Source: Nocardioides cavernae (GTDB lineage: Bacteria; Actinomycetota; Actinomycetes; Propionibacteriales; Nocardioidaceae). From it: DNA of 64,000 bases. Positions 1-7,933 of this stretch are shown here, in pieces. The notes under the pieces were generated by a model. The model was not told where the DNA came from. It did not search any database and was given only the letters and a program-made list of their open reading frames with translations. Both the position numbers and the translations under genes were made by a program. The DNA lies in contig NZ_JAFBCA010000001.1 of assembly GCF_016907475.1 (NCBI RefSeq), forward strand, positions 558,001 to 622,000. Reading direction: 5' to 3'. Positions within the stretch are counted from its first letter, which is position 1, and each line of letters begins with the position of its first letter.

Positions 1-1575
1 GACGCCGTCGAGGTCACGCGCGCTGCCGTGGTGACGGCGTACGGCGACGCCCGGCGCGAAGCGACGGATCTCGGCCTCCCAGTTGCCGAGCAGCGAGGCC
101 GGGCAGACGACCAGGGTGGGGCCGCCACCGCGGTGCAGGTGCAGCGCGATCAGCGTGATCGTCTTGCCGAGACCCATGTCGTCGGCCAGGCACGCGCCGA
201 GGCCGAGGCCGGTGAGCTCGGCCAGCCAGGACAGCCCGCGGCGCTGGTAGTCGCGGAGCTCGGCCTGCAACGCGGCCGGGACCTCGACGAGCTCACCCGA
301 CGCGGCCTCGCGCACGCGGTCGCGCACCGTGAGGAGGCTCGCCCCGACGACCGCCTCGTAGGGGGAGTCCTCGATGTCGACGACACCGGTGAGCGTCGCT
401 GCCAGCGCCTGGACCGGGGTGACGGTGCGGATCAGTCGCTTGCGGGCGCGCTTGATCACCGCGGAGTCGACCGCGACCCAGTTGTCGCGCAGCTTGATGA
501 TCGGGCTGGTGGTGCGGGCCAGCTCGTCCATCTCGTCGTCGCTCAGCTCCTCGCCGTGCAACGAGAGCTGCCACTCGAAGCCGAAGAGCGCCTGCGGCCC
601 GAAGAGGCCGTCCTGCAGGGGCTCCTCGCGGGTGCCGGAGGGCGATCGTCGGCCCAGCTCGACCCGCTGGGTGACGTCGCGGTCGAGGTACTTCGGCCAC
701 ATGACCGGATGGCCCGCCTCGGTCAGCGCCGCGGCGCCGCCGTCGAGGAGCGAGAGGATCTCGTCGGAGTCGAGGGTGATCTCGTCGGGGACCCGCAGGT
801 CGAGCAGCCGGTCGAGGACCGGCCAGGCGTCGGCCGCGGAGCGCAGGGCGATGGCGGCGTGGGTGCGGGCCCGTTCGCCGAAGCCGTGGGCGGCCTCCGG
901 TCCGGACTCGGCCCACAGCTCGGAGGCGTCGGCGAGGTGGGCGGGGTTGTCGACGGCGTGGACCTGCAGCACCAGGCGTACGTCGCCGACGACCAGCTCC
1001 TCCTCGTCGGCCTCGACGCGGAACGAGATGGACACCAGGTGCGGGCGGTCGTCGCGCCCCCGCGCGCGGATGCGGGCGATCCGCTGCTGCAGCTGGTCGC
1101 TGAACGCGTCGGGGCTGCGCGGCTCCGACGGCGGGGGGACGACGGGCGTCGGGCCGCGGTGGCGCGAACGCCCCGGGGTGGTGCGGGGCATGGTGTCGAC
1201 CACCGCGTCGAGCAGGCCACGGACCATGCCCTCGGCGGTCGCCTCGTCGAAGCCGTCCCAGGCCCGGGAGGCCGCCAGCTCGGCGATGCGGCGCTCGTCT
1301 GCGGCGTCGAGGCCTGCGACCTGCCAGTGCCGCCCCTCGGGGTCGGGGGCGAAGCGGCCCGAGGCGACCAGCTGGAGGCCCATCAGCGCCGCCCCGGCGA
1401 GCAGCGCGACCGAGGGATGCACGTCGGTCTGGTCGCGGACCTTGCCGAGGACCGGCAGCGCGCCGCGGATCGGCATCACGATCGTGCGGCGCTCGTCGGT
1501 GAACTCGACCGAGCCCTCCCGGGGCGGCTCCCCCACCAGCAACCTGGCGGGCCCGGTGACCGGGACAAAGCTCAT
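1..1575 (-). CDS. SNF2-family DEAD/DEAH helicase, N-terminal 525 residues (gene continues past the left edge)
   Basis: The reverse strand is open from an ATG at 1575 to the window edge. The first ~390 residues form the region that precedes the motor in bacterial SNF2 proteins (the SNF2-helicase-associated/DUF3670 type). The motor begins near residue 450, with a Walker A segment LADDMGLGKT at about 463-472, followed by a TLVVCPASLLGNW stretch typical of helicase motif Ia. The second RecA lobe lies outside the window, so catalytic completeness cannot be judged. Family members are ATP-driven translocases acting on DNA or nucleoprotein; no specific role is implied here. It is divergent from the secreted protein at 1720. 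The family call is secure, the cellular role unknown. Confidence 0.88.
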   Translation of the reverse strand, partial: MSFVPVTGPARLLVGEPPREGSVEFTDERRTIVMPIRGALPVLGKVRDQTDVHPSVALLAGAALMGLQLVASGRFAPDPEGRHWQVAGLDAADERRIAELAASRAWDGFDEATAEGMVRGLLDAVVDTMPRTTPGRSRHRGPTPVVPPPSEPRSPDAFSDQLQQRIARIRARGRDDRPHLVSISFRVEADEEELVVGDVRLVLQVHAVDNPAHLADASELWAESGPEAAHGFGERARTHAAIALRSAADAWPVLDRLLDLRVPDEITLDSDEILSLLDGGAAALTEAGHPVMWPKYLDRDVTQRVELGRRSPSGTREEPLQDGLFGPQALFGFEWQLSLHGEELSDDEMDELARTTSPIIKLRDNWVAVDSAVIKRARKRLIRTVTPVQALAATLTGVVDIEDSPYEAVVGASLLTVRDRVREAASGELVEVPAALQAELRDYQRRGLSWLAELTGLGLGACLADDMGLGKTITLIALHLHRGGGPTLVVCPASLLGNWEAEIRRFAPGVAVRRHHGSARDLDGV

Positions 1576-1719
1576 GCAGCCACCTTTCGCACAACGGGCA
1601 ACAGGGACGGTAACGCGTGGCACCGACACGGAGTTCCCTCGTTCGGCCCACGAGGTCGCTGAACCCTTGTTAGCCTGCGCCGCGCTGCGACGCGTGTCGC
1701 ACGGAACCACGGGGGATTC

Positions 1720-3135
1720 GTGAAGAAGCTGCTCTGCCATGCCCTGCTCCTGACGGCACTGGTCCTCTCGGGCCTCTCGGTCGCACCACCCGCGTCCGCC
1801 GCCCCGGGTCCGCGACCGGACGTCTTCACCGCAGCACGACAGAACGTCACGTCACCGACCACCGCCTCGGGCAACGTCCTCGCCAACGACGACGGCAGCG
1901 GCCTGGTGCTCGACGACGTACGCGTGACCCAGTCCGCCATCGCCAACACCTGCTTCCAGGTCCCGGTCCTGCTGGTGCCCGCACCGGAGGTGGTGTGGAA
2001 CGCTGACGGCCAGGTCTCGGTGACCTTCGCCGACCAGTGGCCGAGCGGGCTCCCGTCCGCCTGCGTCGGACGCATCGTGCGCATCGACTACGTCGTCCGC
2101 GACGATGCCGGACAGCGAGCCACGGGCAGCGCGGTCCTCGTGGAGGACATGCCGTCGGGAGGCCACACCAATCCCGACCTCGTCGCCACGAAGGACTCCG
2201 TCCTCGTGCGAACCCGGGGCCAGGTCCGGGTCGAGGCGATGGCCAACGACCGCTACCCCGCCGGCACGCGGATCGTGGCGGCCGGCCAGGTGCCGGGCCA
2301 GACCCAGCTGACGGTCTCGATCGACGGAGCGGCCCTCCTCCTCGACAGCTCGCCGATGACCTCGACGGGGACCGCGAGCGCGGGCTACCTGCTGCGCACC
2401 CCGGCCGGCGAGCTCGCCTACGGCGGGGTGGAGCTGCGCTACGAGCCGCCCGCGCCGATGCTGTGGGACCCCAGCAGCATCCTGAACCTGTGCTCCATCT
2501 GCACCCAACCGATCCGATCCGAGGTGCGCAACCGCTTCCGGATGACGGGCATCCGTGTGGTGCCCGGCACGACGCGACAGGTTCCCCTGCCCGGGGAGAG
2601 CGGCGCCAAGCCGGCGCTCACGCAGGCCGATGCCTCGGTGTCGTGGAACGGCGACAACCTCGTCCAGCCGAGCGTCCGGGTGCCGCAGCCGGACCTGGTC
2701 AACGGACCCGTGTCCTGCCCCGACGGCGACGTGGAGCAGGTCGTGATGGTGGACGTGGACATCGAGTCCGTCGACGGCTCCTACGAGCCACGCACCTACC
2801 GGGTCCCCTACGACGTCATCAGCAACCACGAATGGGTCTGCCTGACCAGCCCTCCCCGGACGCGGCTGGCCCCCCTGACGAGCCCGGAGGCGTCCGGCCG
2901 CACCCTCGTCGGGCGCACCGTGCGGGTCAGGCCCGGGACCTGGTCGGTGGCCACCACCCCGTCGTACCAGTGGTTCGTCGGGAAGCCTCGCGTCCGCGGT
3001 GCCAAGGGCGCCGAGAGGTCGCTCCGGCTCACGCGGGCGATGCGGGGCCAGCGCGTGTCGGTAAAGGTCACGGTGAGGGCCCGTGGCTTCTCGCCCTACG
3101 TCGACACCTTCAAGCTCAAGGGTCGGGTCCGCTGA
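1720..3135 (+). CDS. Secreted protein with Ig/cadherin-like repeats, function unknown
   Basis: A 471-residue protein. It starts at GTG 1720 after a GGGGGA ribosome-binding sequence (1711-1716), with a possible -10 box TAGCCT at 1671-1676. Residues 1-27 form a signal peptide (two Lys, hydrophobic core, ASA cleavage site), so the protein is exported. After it comes a GNVLANDDG segment (about residues 51-59), which is typical of bacterial cadherin-like/Ig-like repeats of extracellular proteins. A similar segment recurs near residue 170 (MANDRYPAGT). The C-terminal ~90 residues resemble the Ig-like modules with a W-containing YQWF core that are frequent in actinobacterial surface proteins. I see no catalytic motif and no sortase signal. 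A structural or adhesive extracellular role is an inference only. Confidence 0.75.
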   Translation: MKKLLCHALLLTALVLSGLSVAPPASAAPGPRPDVFTAARQNVTSPTTASGNVLANDDGSGLVLDDVRVTQSAIANTCFQVPVLLVPAPEVVWNADGQVSVTFADQWPSGLPSACVGRIVRIDYVVRDDAGQRATGSAVLVEDMPSGGHTNPDLVATKDSVLVRTRGQVRVEAMANDRYPAGTRIVAAGQVPGQTQLTVSIDGAALLLDSSPMTSTGTASAGYLLRTPAGELAYGGVELRYEPPAPMLWDPSSILNLCSICTQPIRSEVRNRFRMTGIRVVPGTTRQVPLPGESGAKPALTQADASVSWNGDNLVQPSVRVPQPDLVNGPVSCPDGDVEQVVMVDVDIESVDGSYEPRTYRVPYDVISNHEWVCLTSPPRTRLAPLTSPEASGRTLVGRTVRVRPGTWSVATTPSYQWFVGKPRVRGAKGAERSLRLTRAMRGQRVSVKVTVRARGFSPYVDTFKLKGRVR

Positions 3136-3180
3136 TCCGGCATCGGCGACGGGCGGTCGCGACGGCATAGTCTCGGTGCG

Positions 3181-4350
3181 ATGGACGTCCACGAGCTGCT
3201 CGCTGCGCACCCGGTCATCGACGGCCACAACGACCTGCTGTGGGAGGCGCGCGCGCAGGTGGCGTACGACTTCTCCCGGCTCGACGTGGGCGCAGGCGGG
3301 ACCCCGACCCACACCGACCTCCCGCGGATGCGGGCGGGTGGGATGGGCGCGCAGTTCTGGTCGGTCTACGTCCCGACGCGTCTCACCGGCGACGCGGCCG
3401 TCAGCGCGACGCTCGAGCAGGTCGACGCCGCGCGGATGATGACCAGCCGGTACTACGACGACCTCGCCTGGGCGACCACCGCCGACGAGATCGAGGACGC
3501 CTGGGCGACCGACCGGATCGCATCGCTGATGGGCGCCGAGGGCGGGCACTCGATCAACAGCTCACTCGGCACCCTTCGCCAGATGTACGAGCTGGGCGTG
3601 CGATACCTGACGCTGACCCACAACGCGAACACCCCGTGGGCGGACTCCGCGACGGACGCGCCGGTGGCGGGCGGGCTCACGGCCTTCGGACGCGAGGTGG
3701 TCCGCGAGATGAACCGGATCGGGATGATGGTCGACCTCTCCCACGTCTCGGCCGACACGATGCGCGCGGCGCTGGAGGTCGCGGAGGCGCCGGTGATCTT
3801 CAGCCACAGCTCGGCGCGTGCGGTCACCGACAGTCCCCGCAACGCCCCCGACGACGTGCTCGAGACGATGGCGCGCGGCGGCGGCGTGTGCATGGTGACC
3901 TTCGTGCCGAAGTTCGTGAACGCGGCCTGTGCCGACCACCACCGCGAGCTGGTGACGGCCGCGGCAGCAGACGGCGTACCCGAGTCGGACGGCCTGCGGT
4001 TCGCGGCGTTCGAGGACCGCTGGCTTGAGGACCACCCCCAGCCCACCGCGACGCTGGCCGACGTGGTGGCCCACGTCGAGCACGTGCGCGAGGTGGCCGG
4101 CGTCGACCACGTCGGTCTCGGCGGCGACTACGACGGGGTCGAGACCCTGCCCGACGGGCTGGAGGACGTGTCGGCGTACCCCGCCCTGCTCTCCGCGCTC
4201 GCCGACCGCGGCTGGTCGGGCGACGACCTGGGTCGGCTCACCTGCCGCAACACCCTGCGCGTGATGCGCGAGGTCGAGTCCGTGGCCCTCGACCTGCAGG
4301 CCGAGCGCGAGCCGAGCACCGCCCGGATCGAGGACCTCGACGGGGCATGA
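3181..4350 (+). CDS. Membrane dipeptidase family (peptidase M19)
   Basis: A 389-residue zinc dipeptidase of the renal dipeptidase family, cleaving dipeptides and possibly D-amino-acid-containing dipeptides. Visible family features are the N-terminal metal ligands in DGHNDL (His16, Asp18), MGAEGGHS around residue 120 (bridging Glu), the LTHNxxN segment near 143, VDLSHVS near 182 and SHSSARA near 208 (zinc His). There is no signal peptide, so it is predicted cytoplasmic, unlike the mammalian enzyme. A TAGTCT box (3168-3173) sits 7 nt before the ATG, which suggests a leaderless transcript and supports this start. The length is normal for the family. The natural substrate cannot be read from the sequence. 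Confidence 0.92.
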   Translation: MDVHELLAAHPVIDGHNDLLWEARAQVAYDFSRLDVGAGGTPTHTDLPRMRAGGMGAQFWSVYVPTRLTGDAAVSATLEQVDAARMMTSRYYDDLAWATTADEIEDAWATDRIASLMGAEGGHSINSSLGTLRQMYELGVRYLTLTHNANTPWADSATDAPVAGGLTAFGREVVREMNRIGMMVDLSHVSADTMRAALEVAEAPVIFSHSSARAVTDSPRNAPDDVLETMARGGGVCMVTFVPKFVNAACADHHRELVTAAAADGVPESDGLRFAAFEDRWLEDHPQPTATLADVVAHVEHVREVAGVDHVGLGGDYDGVETLPDGLEDVSAYPALLSALADRGWSGDDLGRLTCRNTLRVMREVESVALDLQAEREPSTARIEDLDGA

Positions 4351-4434
4351 CCTCCGTCCGGCGGGCGCAGTCTGGCACGCGACCGTTTCGTCTGTTCGCG
4401 CTTCGCGGAGTGATCCATCACACCGCAAAAACGA

Positions 4435-4465
4435 TTGGGTCGTTGTCGGAGGCAACCAATAGCCT
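4435..4465 (+). promoter_or_regulatory. Predicted promoter of the DHA2 transporter gene
   Basis: A TTGGGT element (4435-4440) and a TAGCCT -10 box (4460-4465) lie in the locally AT-richer gap before the transporter. The -10 box ends 6 nt before the GTG at 4472, so the transcript is probably leaderless. The spacing between the two elements (19 nt) is slightly long, so the -35 assignment is weak. Confidence 0.45.
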
Positions 4466-4471
4466 TGTGCG

Positions 4472-6046
4472 GTGACCGACACCCAGATCCAGCCCGGCGC
4501 CACGCAGCCGGAGCACTCCGACAAGCTCGACAAGGGCGTCCTGATGGTGGCCGGCGTGGTCGTCCTGGGGGCGATCATGTCGATCCTCGACATCACCGTC
4601 GTCTCCGTCGCCCTCAACACCTTCCAGGAAGAGTTCAACGCCACGGCCGCCGAGGTCGCCTGGACGATGACCGCCTACACGCTCGCCCTGGCCAGCGTGA
4701 TCCCGCTGACCGGCTGGGCCGCGGACCGCTTCGGCACGAAGCGCCTCTACCTCCTCGCGGTCGCGCTCTTCACCGCCGGCTCCGTGCTCTGCGCGGCGGC
4801 GACCTCGCTCGAGATGCTGGTCCTCTTCCGGGTCCTGCAGGGTCTCGGCGGCGGCATGCTGATGCCGCTCGGCATGACGATCCTGACCCGGGCCGCCGGT
4901 CCCGAGCGGGTCGGTCGCGTGATGGCCGTGCTCGGCATCCCGATGCTCCTCGGCCCGATCTTCGGCCCCATCCTCGGTGGCGCGCTGATCGAGAGCGCCT
5001 CGTGGCACTGGATCTTCCTGATCAACCTGCCCATCGGCATCGCCGCGATCGTCTACGCCTGGATCGTGCTGCCCAAGGACGACGTCGAGCCGTCGGAGAC
5101 CTTCGACTGGCTGGGCATGCTGCTGCTCTCCCCGGGTCTCGCCGCGTTCCTCTTCGGCGTGAGCTCCATCCCCGAGGAGGGCACCGCGATGGCCCCCAAG
5201 GTGCTGGTCCCGATGGTCCTGGGTGCCGTCCTGATCGCCGCGTTCGTGCCCTGGGCGCTGGCCAAGCGCAACATCCACCCGCTCGTGGAGCTGCGCCTGT
5301 TCCAGAACCGCAACCTGACGGTCGCGATCATCGCGATGACGCTCTTCGCGATCGCGTTCTTCGGCGCCTCGCTGCTGTTCCCGCTCTACTTCATCCAGGT
5401 GCGCGGCGAGGGCACGCTCGCCACCGGCTGGCTGCTCGCCCCGCAGGGCGTCGGCGCGATGATCACGATGCCGATCGCCGGCATCCTGGCCGACAAGATC
5501 GGCCCCGGCAAGATCGTCCTCGTCGGCATCACGGTGATCACCGTCGGCATGGCGATGTTCACCCAGATCGGCGCCGACACGTCCTACGTCTACATCCTGG
5601 GCGCGCTCTTCATCATGGGTCTCGGCATGGGCGGCACGATGATGCCGATCATGACCGCCGCGCTCGCGACGCTGACCGCGCACAACGTGGCCCGCGGCTC
5701 GACGCTGCTCAACATCACCCAGCAGGTGGCGGCCTCCATCGGCACCGCGCTCTTCTCGGTGATCCTGACCAACGAGCTCAAGGACTCCCGGTTCGTCTCC
5801 GCCGGTGCCGCGCTCGCCGAGGCGGGCGCGGACCAGGGTGCCGTGGCCGCGGTCCTCGAGAGGTTCGGCATGTCGCAGGAGCAGCTCGCCAACATCGAGG
5901 CGCTGATCACCAGCGACATGGCCGACGCGTTCGCGACGGTCTTCATCGTCGCCACGGTCCTGGTCGCCTGCTGCCTCATCCCGGCCGCCTTCCTGCCGCG
6001 CAAGAAGGTCGCCCCGGTCGACCCGACCGCGATGATGGGTCACTGA
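4472..6046 (+). CDS. DHA2-family (EmrB/QacA type) drug-efflux MFS transporter
   Basis: A 524-residue proton-driven multidrug exporter of the inner membrane, with about 14 hydrophobic segments. After a ~25-residue polar N-terminus, the first membrane helix carries LDITVVSVAL (DHA2 motif D1). It is followed by GWAADRFGTKR (motif A) and GPIFGPILGG (motif C, antiporter signature). The GTG start at 4472 follows a TAGCCT box by 6 nt. The gene stands alone, with no regulator next to it; a hairpin terminator follows at 6066-6098. The substrate cannot be inferred. A second, unrelated DHA2 transporter lies at 21002-22390. Confidence 0.92.
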   Translation: MTDTQIQPGATQPEHSDKLDKGVLMVAGVVVLGAIMSILDITVVSVALNTFQEEFNATAAEVAWTMTAYTLALASVIPLTGWAADRFGTKRLYLLAVALFTAGSVLCAAATSLEMLVLFRVLQGLGGGMLMPLGMTILTRAAGPERVGRVMAVLGIPMLLGPIFGPILGGALIESASWHWIFLINLPIGIAAIVYAWIVLPKDDVEPSETFDWLGMLLLSPGLAAFLFGVSSIPEEGTAMAPKVLVPMVLGAVLIAAFVPWALAKRNIHPLVELRLFQNRNLTVAIIAMTLFAIAFFGASLLFPLYFIQVRGEGTLATGWLLAPQGVGAMITMPIAGILADKIGPGKIVLVGITVITVGMAMFTQIGADTSYVYILGALFIMGLGMGGTMMPIMTAALATLTAHNVARGSTLLNITQQVAASIGTALFSVILTNELKDSRFVSAGAALAEAGADQGAVAAVLERFGMSQEQLANIEALITSDMADAFATVFIVATVLVACCLIPAAFLPRKKVAPVDPTAMMGH

Positions 6047-6065
6047 CCCGACGCCGTACGTCTCC

Positions 6066-6098
6066 GCGGCCCGTCCTCCTGCTCGGAGGGCGGGCCGC
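6066..6098 (+). terminator. Hairpin terminator after the DHA2 transporter
   Basis: A 14-bp stem, GCGGCCCGTCCTCC paired with GGAGGGCGGGCCGC with one G-U pair, encloses a 5-nt loop (TGCTC) 20 nt after the transporter stop. There is no clear U-tract, as is common for terminators of GC-rich actinobacteria. Confidence 0.65.
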
Positions 6099-6145
6099 TG
6101 TCGTGCTCACCGGGTCAGAATGGTCTCGAGAAAGTTCGTGCAGGC

Positions 6146-6172
6146 TGTCGATCTCCCGGGGTCGGCGGCGAC
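6146..6172 (+). promoter_or_regulatory. Putative ECF42-type promoter of the DGPF/sigma operon
   Basis: TGTCGA (6146-6151) is followed after 17 nt by CGAC (6169-6172), about 50 nt upstream of the DGPF gene. As I recall the published ECF42 work in Streptomyces, TGTCGA (-35) and a CGA-type -10 are the target signature of this sigma group, and the DGPF gene is the usual target. The match suggests that the sigma factor drives its own operon. Confidence 0.55.
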
Positions 6173-6223
6173 GAGGTGGTGACCGAGCCCCGAGAGGCGG
6201 GGCCGAGACAGAGAGGCACGACC

Positions 6224-6592
6224 ATGAAGTACGTCCTGATGTACACCTCCCGCCCCGACCTGGCCGGGGAGACCGACCCCGAGGCCGCGCATGCGATCTA
6301 CAAGCGGGTCTACGAGTGGTTCGGCGAGAACGCCGGCGTGATGGCCGACTCCGGCGCCGAGCTGCTCGGCGTCGAGACCGCCACCACCGTCAAGCACGAC
6401 GCTGACGGCGCGGTCGTCGTCGACGGCCCGTTCAACGAGGCCAAGGAGGTCATCGGTGGGTTCAGCGTCATCGACGTGGCCGACATGGACGCCGCGATCG
6501 CGGTGGTGAAGAGCTGGCCGATGCTCGACCTGCCGGGCGTGGCGGTGGAGATCCGGCCGATGGTCGAGGACTACTCCCACATGGAGGGATGA
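6224..6592 (+). CDS. DGPF/YCII-domain protein paired with an ECF42 sigma factor
   Basis: A 122-residue protein of the YCII/DGPF family. The name-giving DGPF tetrapeptide is at residues 67-70, followed by NEAKEVIGGF, and the protein starts MKYVLMY as is typical for the family. The ATG at 6224 is chosen over upstream in-frame starts because GAGAGG (6211-6216) precedes it at good spacing. It overlaps the sigma gene by 4 bp (ATGA), so the two are co-translated. DGPF proteins adopt a ferredoxin-like dimeric fold; their biochemical role is not established, but they are the standard genomic partner and target of ECF42 sigma factors. Confidence 0.88.
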   Translation: MKYVLMYTSRPDLAGETDPEAAHAIYKRVYEWFGENAGVMADSGAELLGVETATTVKHDADGAVVVDGPFNEAKEVIGGFSVIDVADMDAAIAVVKSWPMLDLPGVAVEIRPMVEDYSHMEG

Positions 6593-7821
6593 CGAGCCGG
6601 CGGCCGACCACCACGGACGACCTCCTCGCGCGGACCCTGCGCGAGGAGGCCGGCCCGCTGGTGGCCCGGCTCTCACGCCGGTTCGGCGACTTCGACCTGG
6701 CCGAGGAGTCGGTGCAGGGAGCGGTCGTCGAGGCACTGACGTCGTGGCGTCGCGACGGTCCCCCGCAGCGACCCGGCGCCTGGCTCCAGGTCGCGGCGAC
6801 CCGCAACGCGATGGACGGCATGCGGCACCGCGACCGCCAGCGGGCGCTCGCCGCGCGGGCGGACGTACCGACCACCGACGAGGCCGGCGAGGGGACCGAC
6901 GACCGGCTCGCGCTGCTCTTCGCCTGCTGCCACCCCGCGCTCGCTCCCGACGCCCGGCTGGCGCTCACCCTGCGTGCGGTCGTCGGCCTCACCACCCCGC
7001 AGATCGCGCGCGCGTTCCTCGTCCACGAGTCGACCCTCGCCCAGCGCATCGTCCGCGCGAAGCGGAAGATCGTCTCTGCGGGCATCGCCCTGACCGTCCC
7101 GCCGCAGGCGGACCTCACGTCCCGGCTCACCGACGTGCTGGCGGTCGTCTACGTCATGTTCAACGAGGGCTTCGTCTCGTCGACCGGTCCGGCACAGGAC
7201 CGGGACCTTGCCGCCGACGCGGTCTGGCTAGCCGACGTCATCGCCACGTCGCTGCCCGACGAGGCTGAGGCGTGGGGCCTCGCCGCCCTGCTCACCATCC
7301 AGCACGCCCGCGGCCGCGCGCGGTTCGCTGACGGTGACCTGGTGCTGCTCCGCGACCAGGACCGGGACCTGTGGGACCACGACGCCATCGCCGCGGGCGA
7401 GCGGCTCATCGAGCGCGCCGCCTCGCTCCGCCAGCCCGGGCGCTACCAACTCCAGGCCGCGATCGCCGCGGTGCACGCGACCGCCGCCAGCTGGGCCGAG
7501 ACCGACTGGCTCCAGATCTCCCTGCTCTACGAGGAGCTCTCTCGCCACGACCCGTCCCCGGTCGTACGCCTCAACCACGTCGTCGCGCACGCCCAGGTCG
7601 TCGGCCCCGTCGACGCCCTCGCCCGCCTCGAGACGCTCGCCGAGCCGCTCGCGGAGTACCACCTCTTCCACGCCACCCGCGCCGAGCTCCTCACGTCCGT
7701 CGGGCGCGACGACGAGGCTGCGGCGGCCAACCGGCGTGCTCTCGAGCTGACGGCGAACGATGCCGAGCGCCGGCTGCTGACCACGCGCCTCCACCGCCGA
7801 CCGCTGTCGGACGGCAGCTAG
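6589..7821 (+). CDS. ECF42-group RNA polymerase sigma factor with long C-terminal extension
   Basis: A 410-residue ECF sigma factor. Region 2 spans about residues 18-85 (FGDFDLAEESVQ, then AWLQVAATRNAMD). Region 4 with its helix-turn-helix is at about 127-155 (LTTPQIARAFLVHESTLAQR). The remaining ~250 residues are the TPR-like C-terminal domain that defines ECF42, including an NEGF motif near 190. There is no anti-sigma gene nearby; in this group the C-terminal extension is thought to replace it. The gene is translationally coupled to the DGPF protein upstream. The stress signal is unknown. Confidence 0.88.
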   Translation: MTSRRPTTTDDLLARTLREEAGPLVARLSRRFGDFDLAEESVQGAVVEALTSWRRDGPPQRPGAWLQVAATRNAMDGMRHRDRQRALAARADVPTTDEAGEGTDDRLALLFACCHPALAPDARLALTLRAVVGLTTPQIARAFLVHESTLAQRIVRAKRKIVSAGIALTVPPQADLTSRLTDVLAVVYVMFNEGFVSSTGPAQDRDLAADAVWLADVIATSLPDEAEAWGLAALLTIQHARGRARFADGDLVLLRDQDRDLWDHDAIAAGERLIERAASLRQPGRYQLQAAIAAVHATAASWAETDWLQISLLYEELSRHDPSPVVRLNHVVAHAQVVGPVDALARLETLAEPLAEYHLFHATRAELLTSVGRDDEAAAANRRALELTANDAERRLLTTRLHRRPLSDGS

Positions 7822-7841
7822 CCGGGTCGCGCCGCCGCTTG

Positions 7842-7883
7842 CGTCATACGAACCGGGACCCATGGGTGCGGGTTCGTATGACG
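7842..7883. repeat. Perfect 13-bp inverted repeat between convergent genes
   Basis: CGTCATACGAACC (7842-7854) and its exact complement GGTTCGTATGACG (7871-7883) flank a 16-nt spacer that contains the smaller palindrome ACCCATGGGT (7858-7867). It lies between the sigma gene and recQ, which converge, so a bidirectional terminator is the simplest reading. The arms are notably less GC-rich than the surroundings, so a protein-binding site or dispersed repeat is also possible. Confidence 0.6.
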
Positions 7884-7933
7884 TGGGCGGCGACAGCCGG
7901 AGGCTGTGATCGCTGCCCCGCGGGGGGGCCGGC

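Noticed and set aside
28..1662. A long plus-strand open frame of 544 codons
   Set aside because: It is the antisense shadow of the SNF2 helicase gene; its product is low-complexity Arg/Gly/Ala sequence with no recognisable domain.
4418..6043. A reverse-strand open frame of 541 codons opposite the DHA2 transporter
   Set aside because: It is a His/Asp/Arg/Gly-rich shadow of a membrane protein gene in a GC-rich genome.
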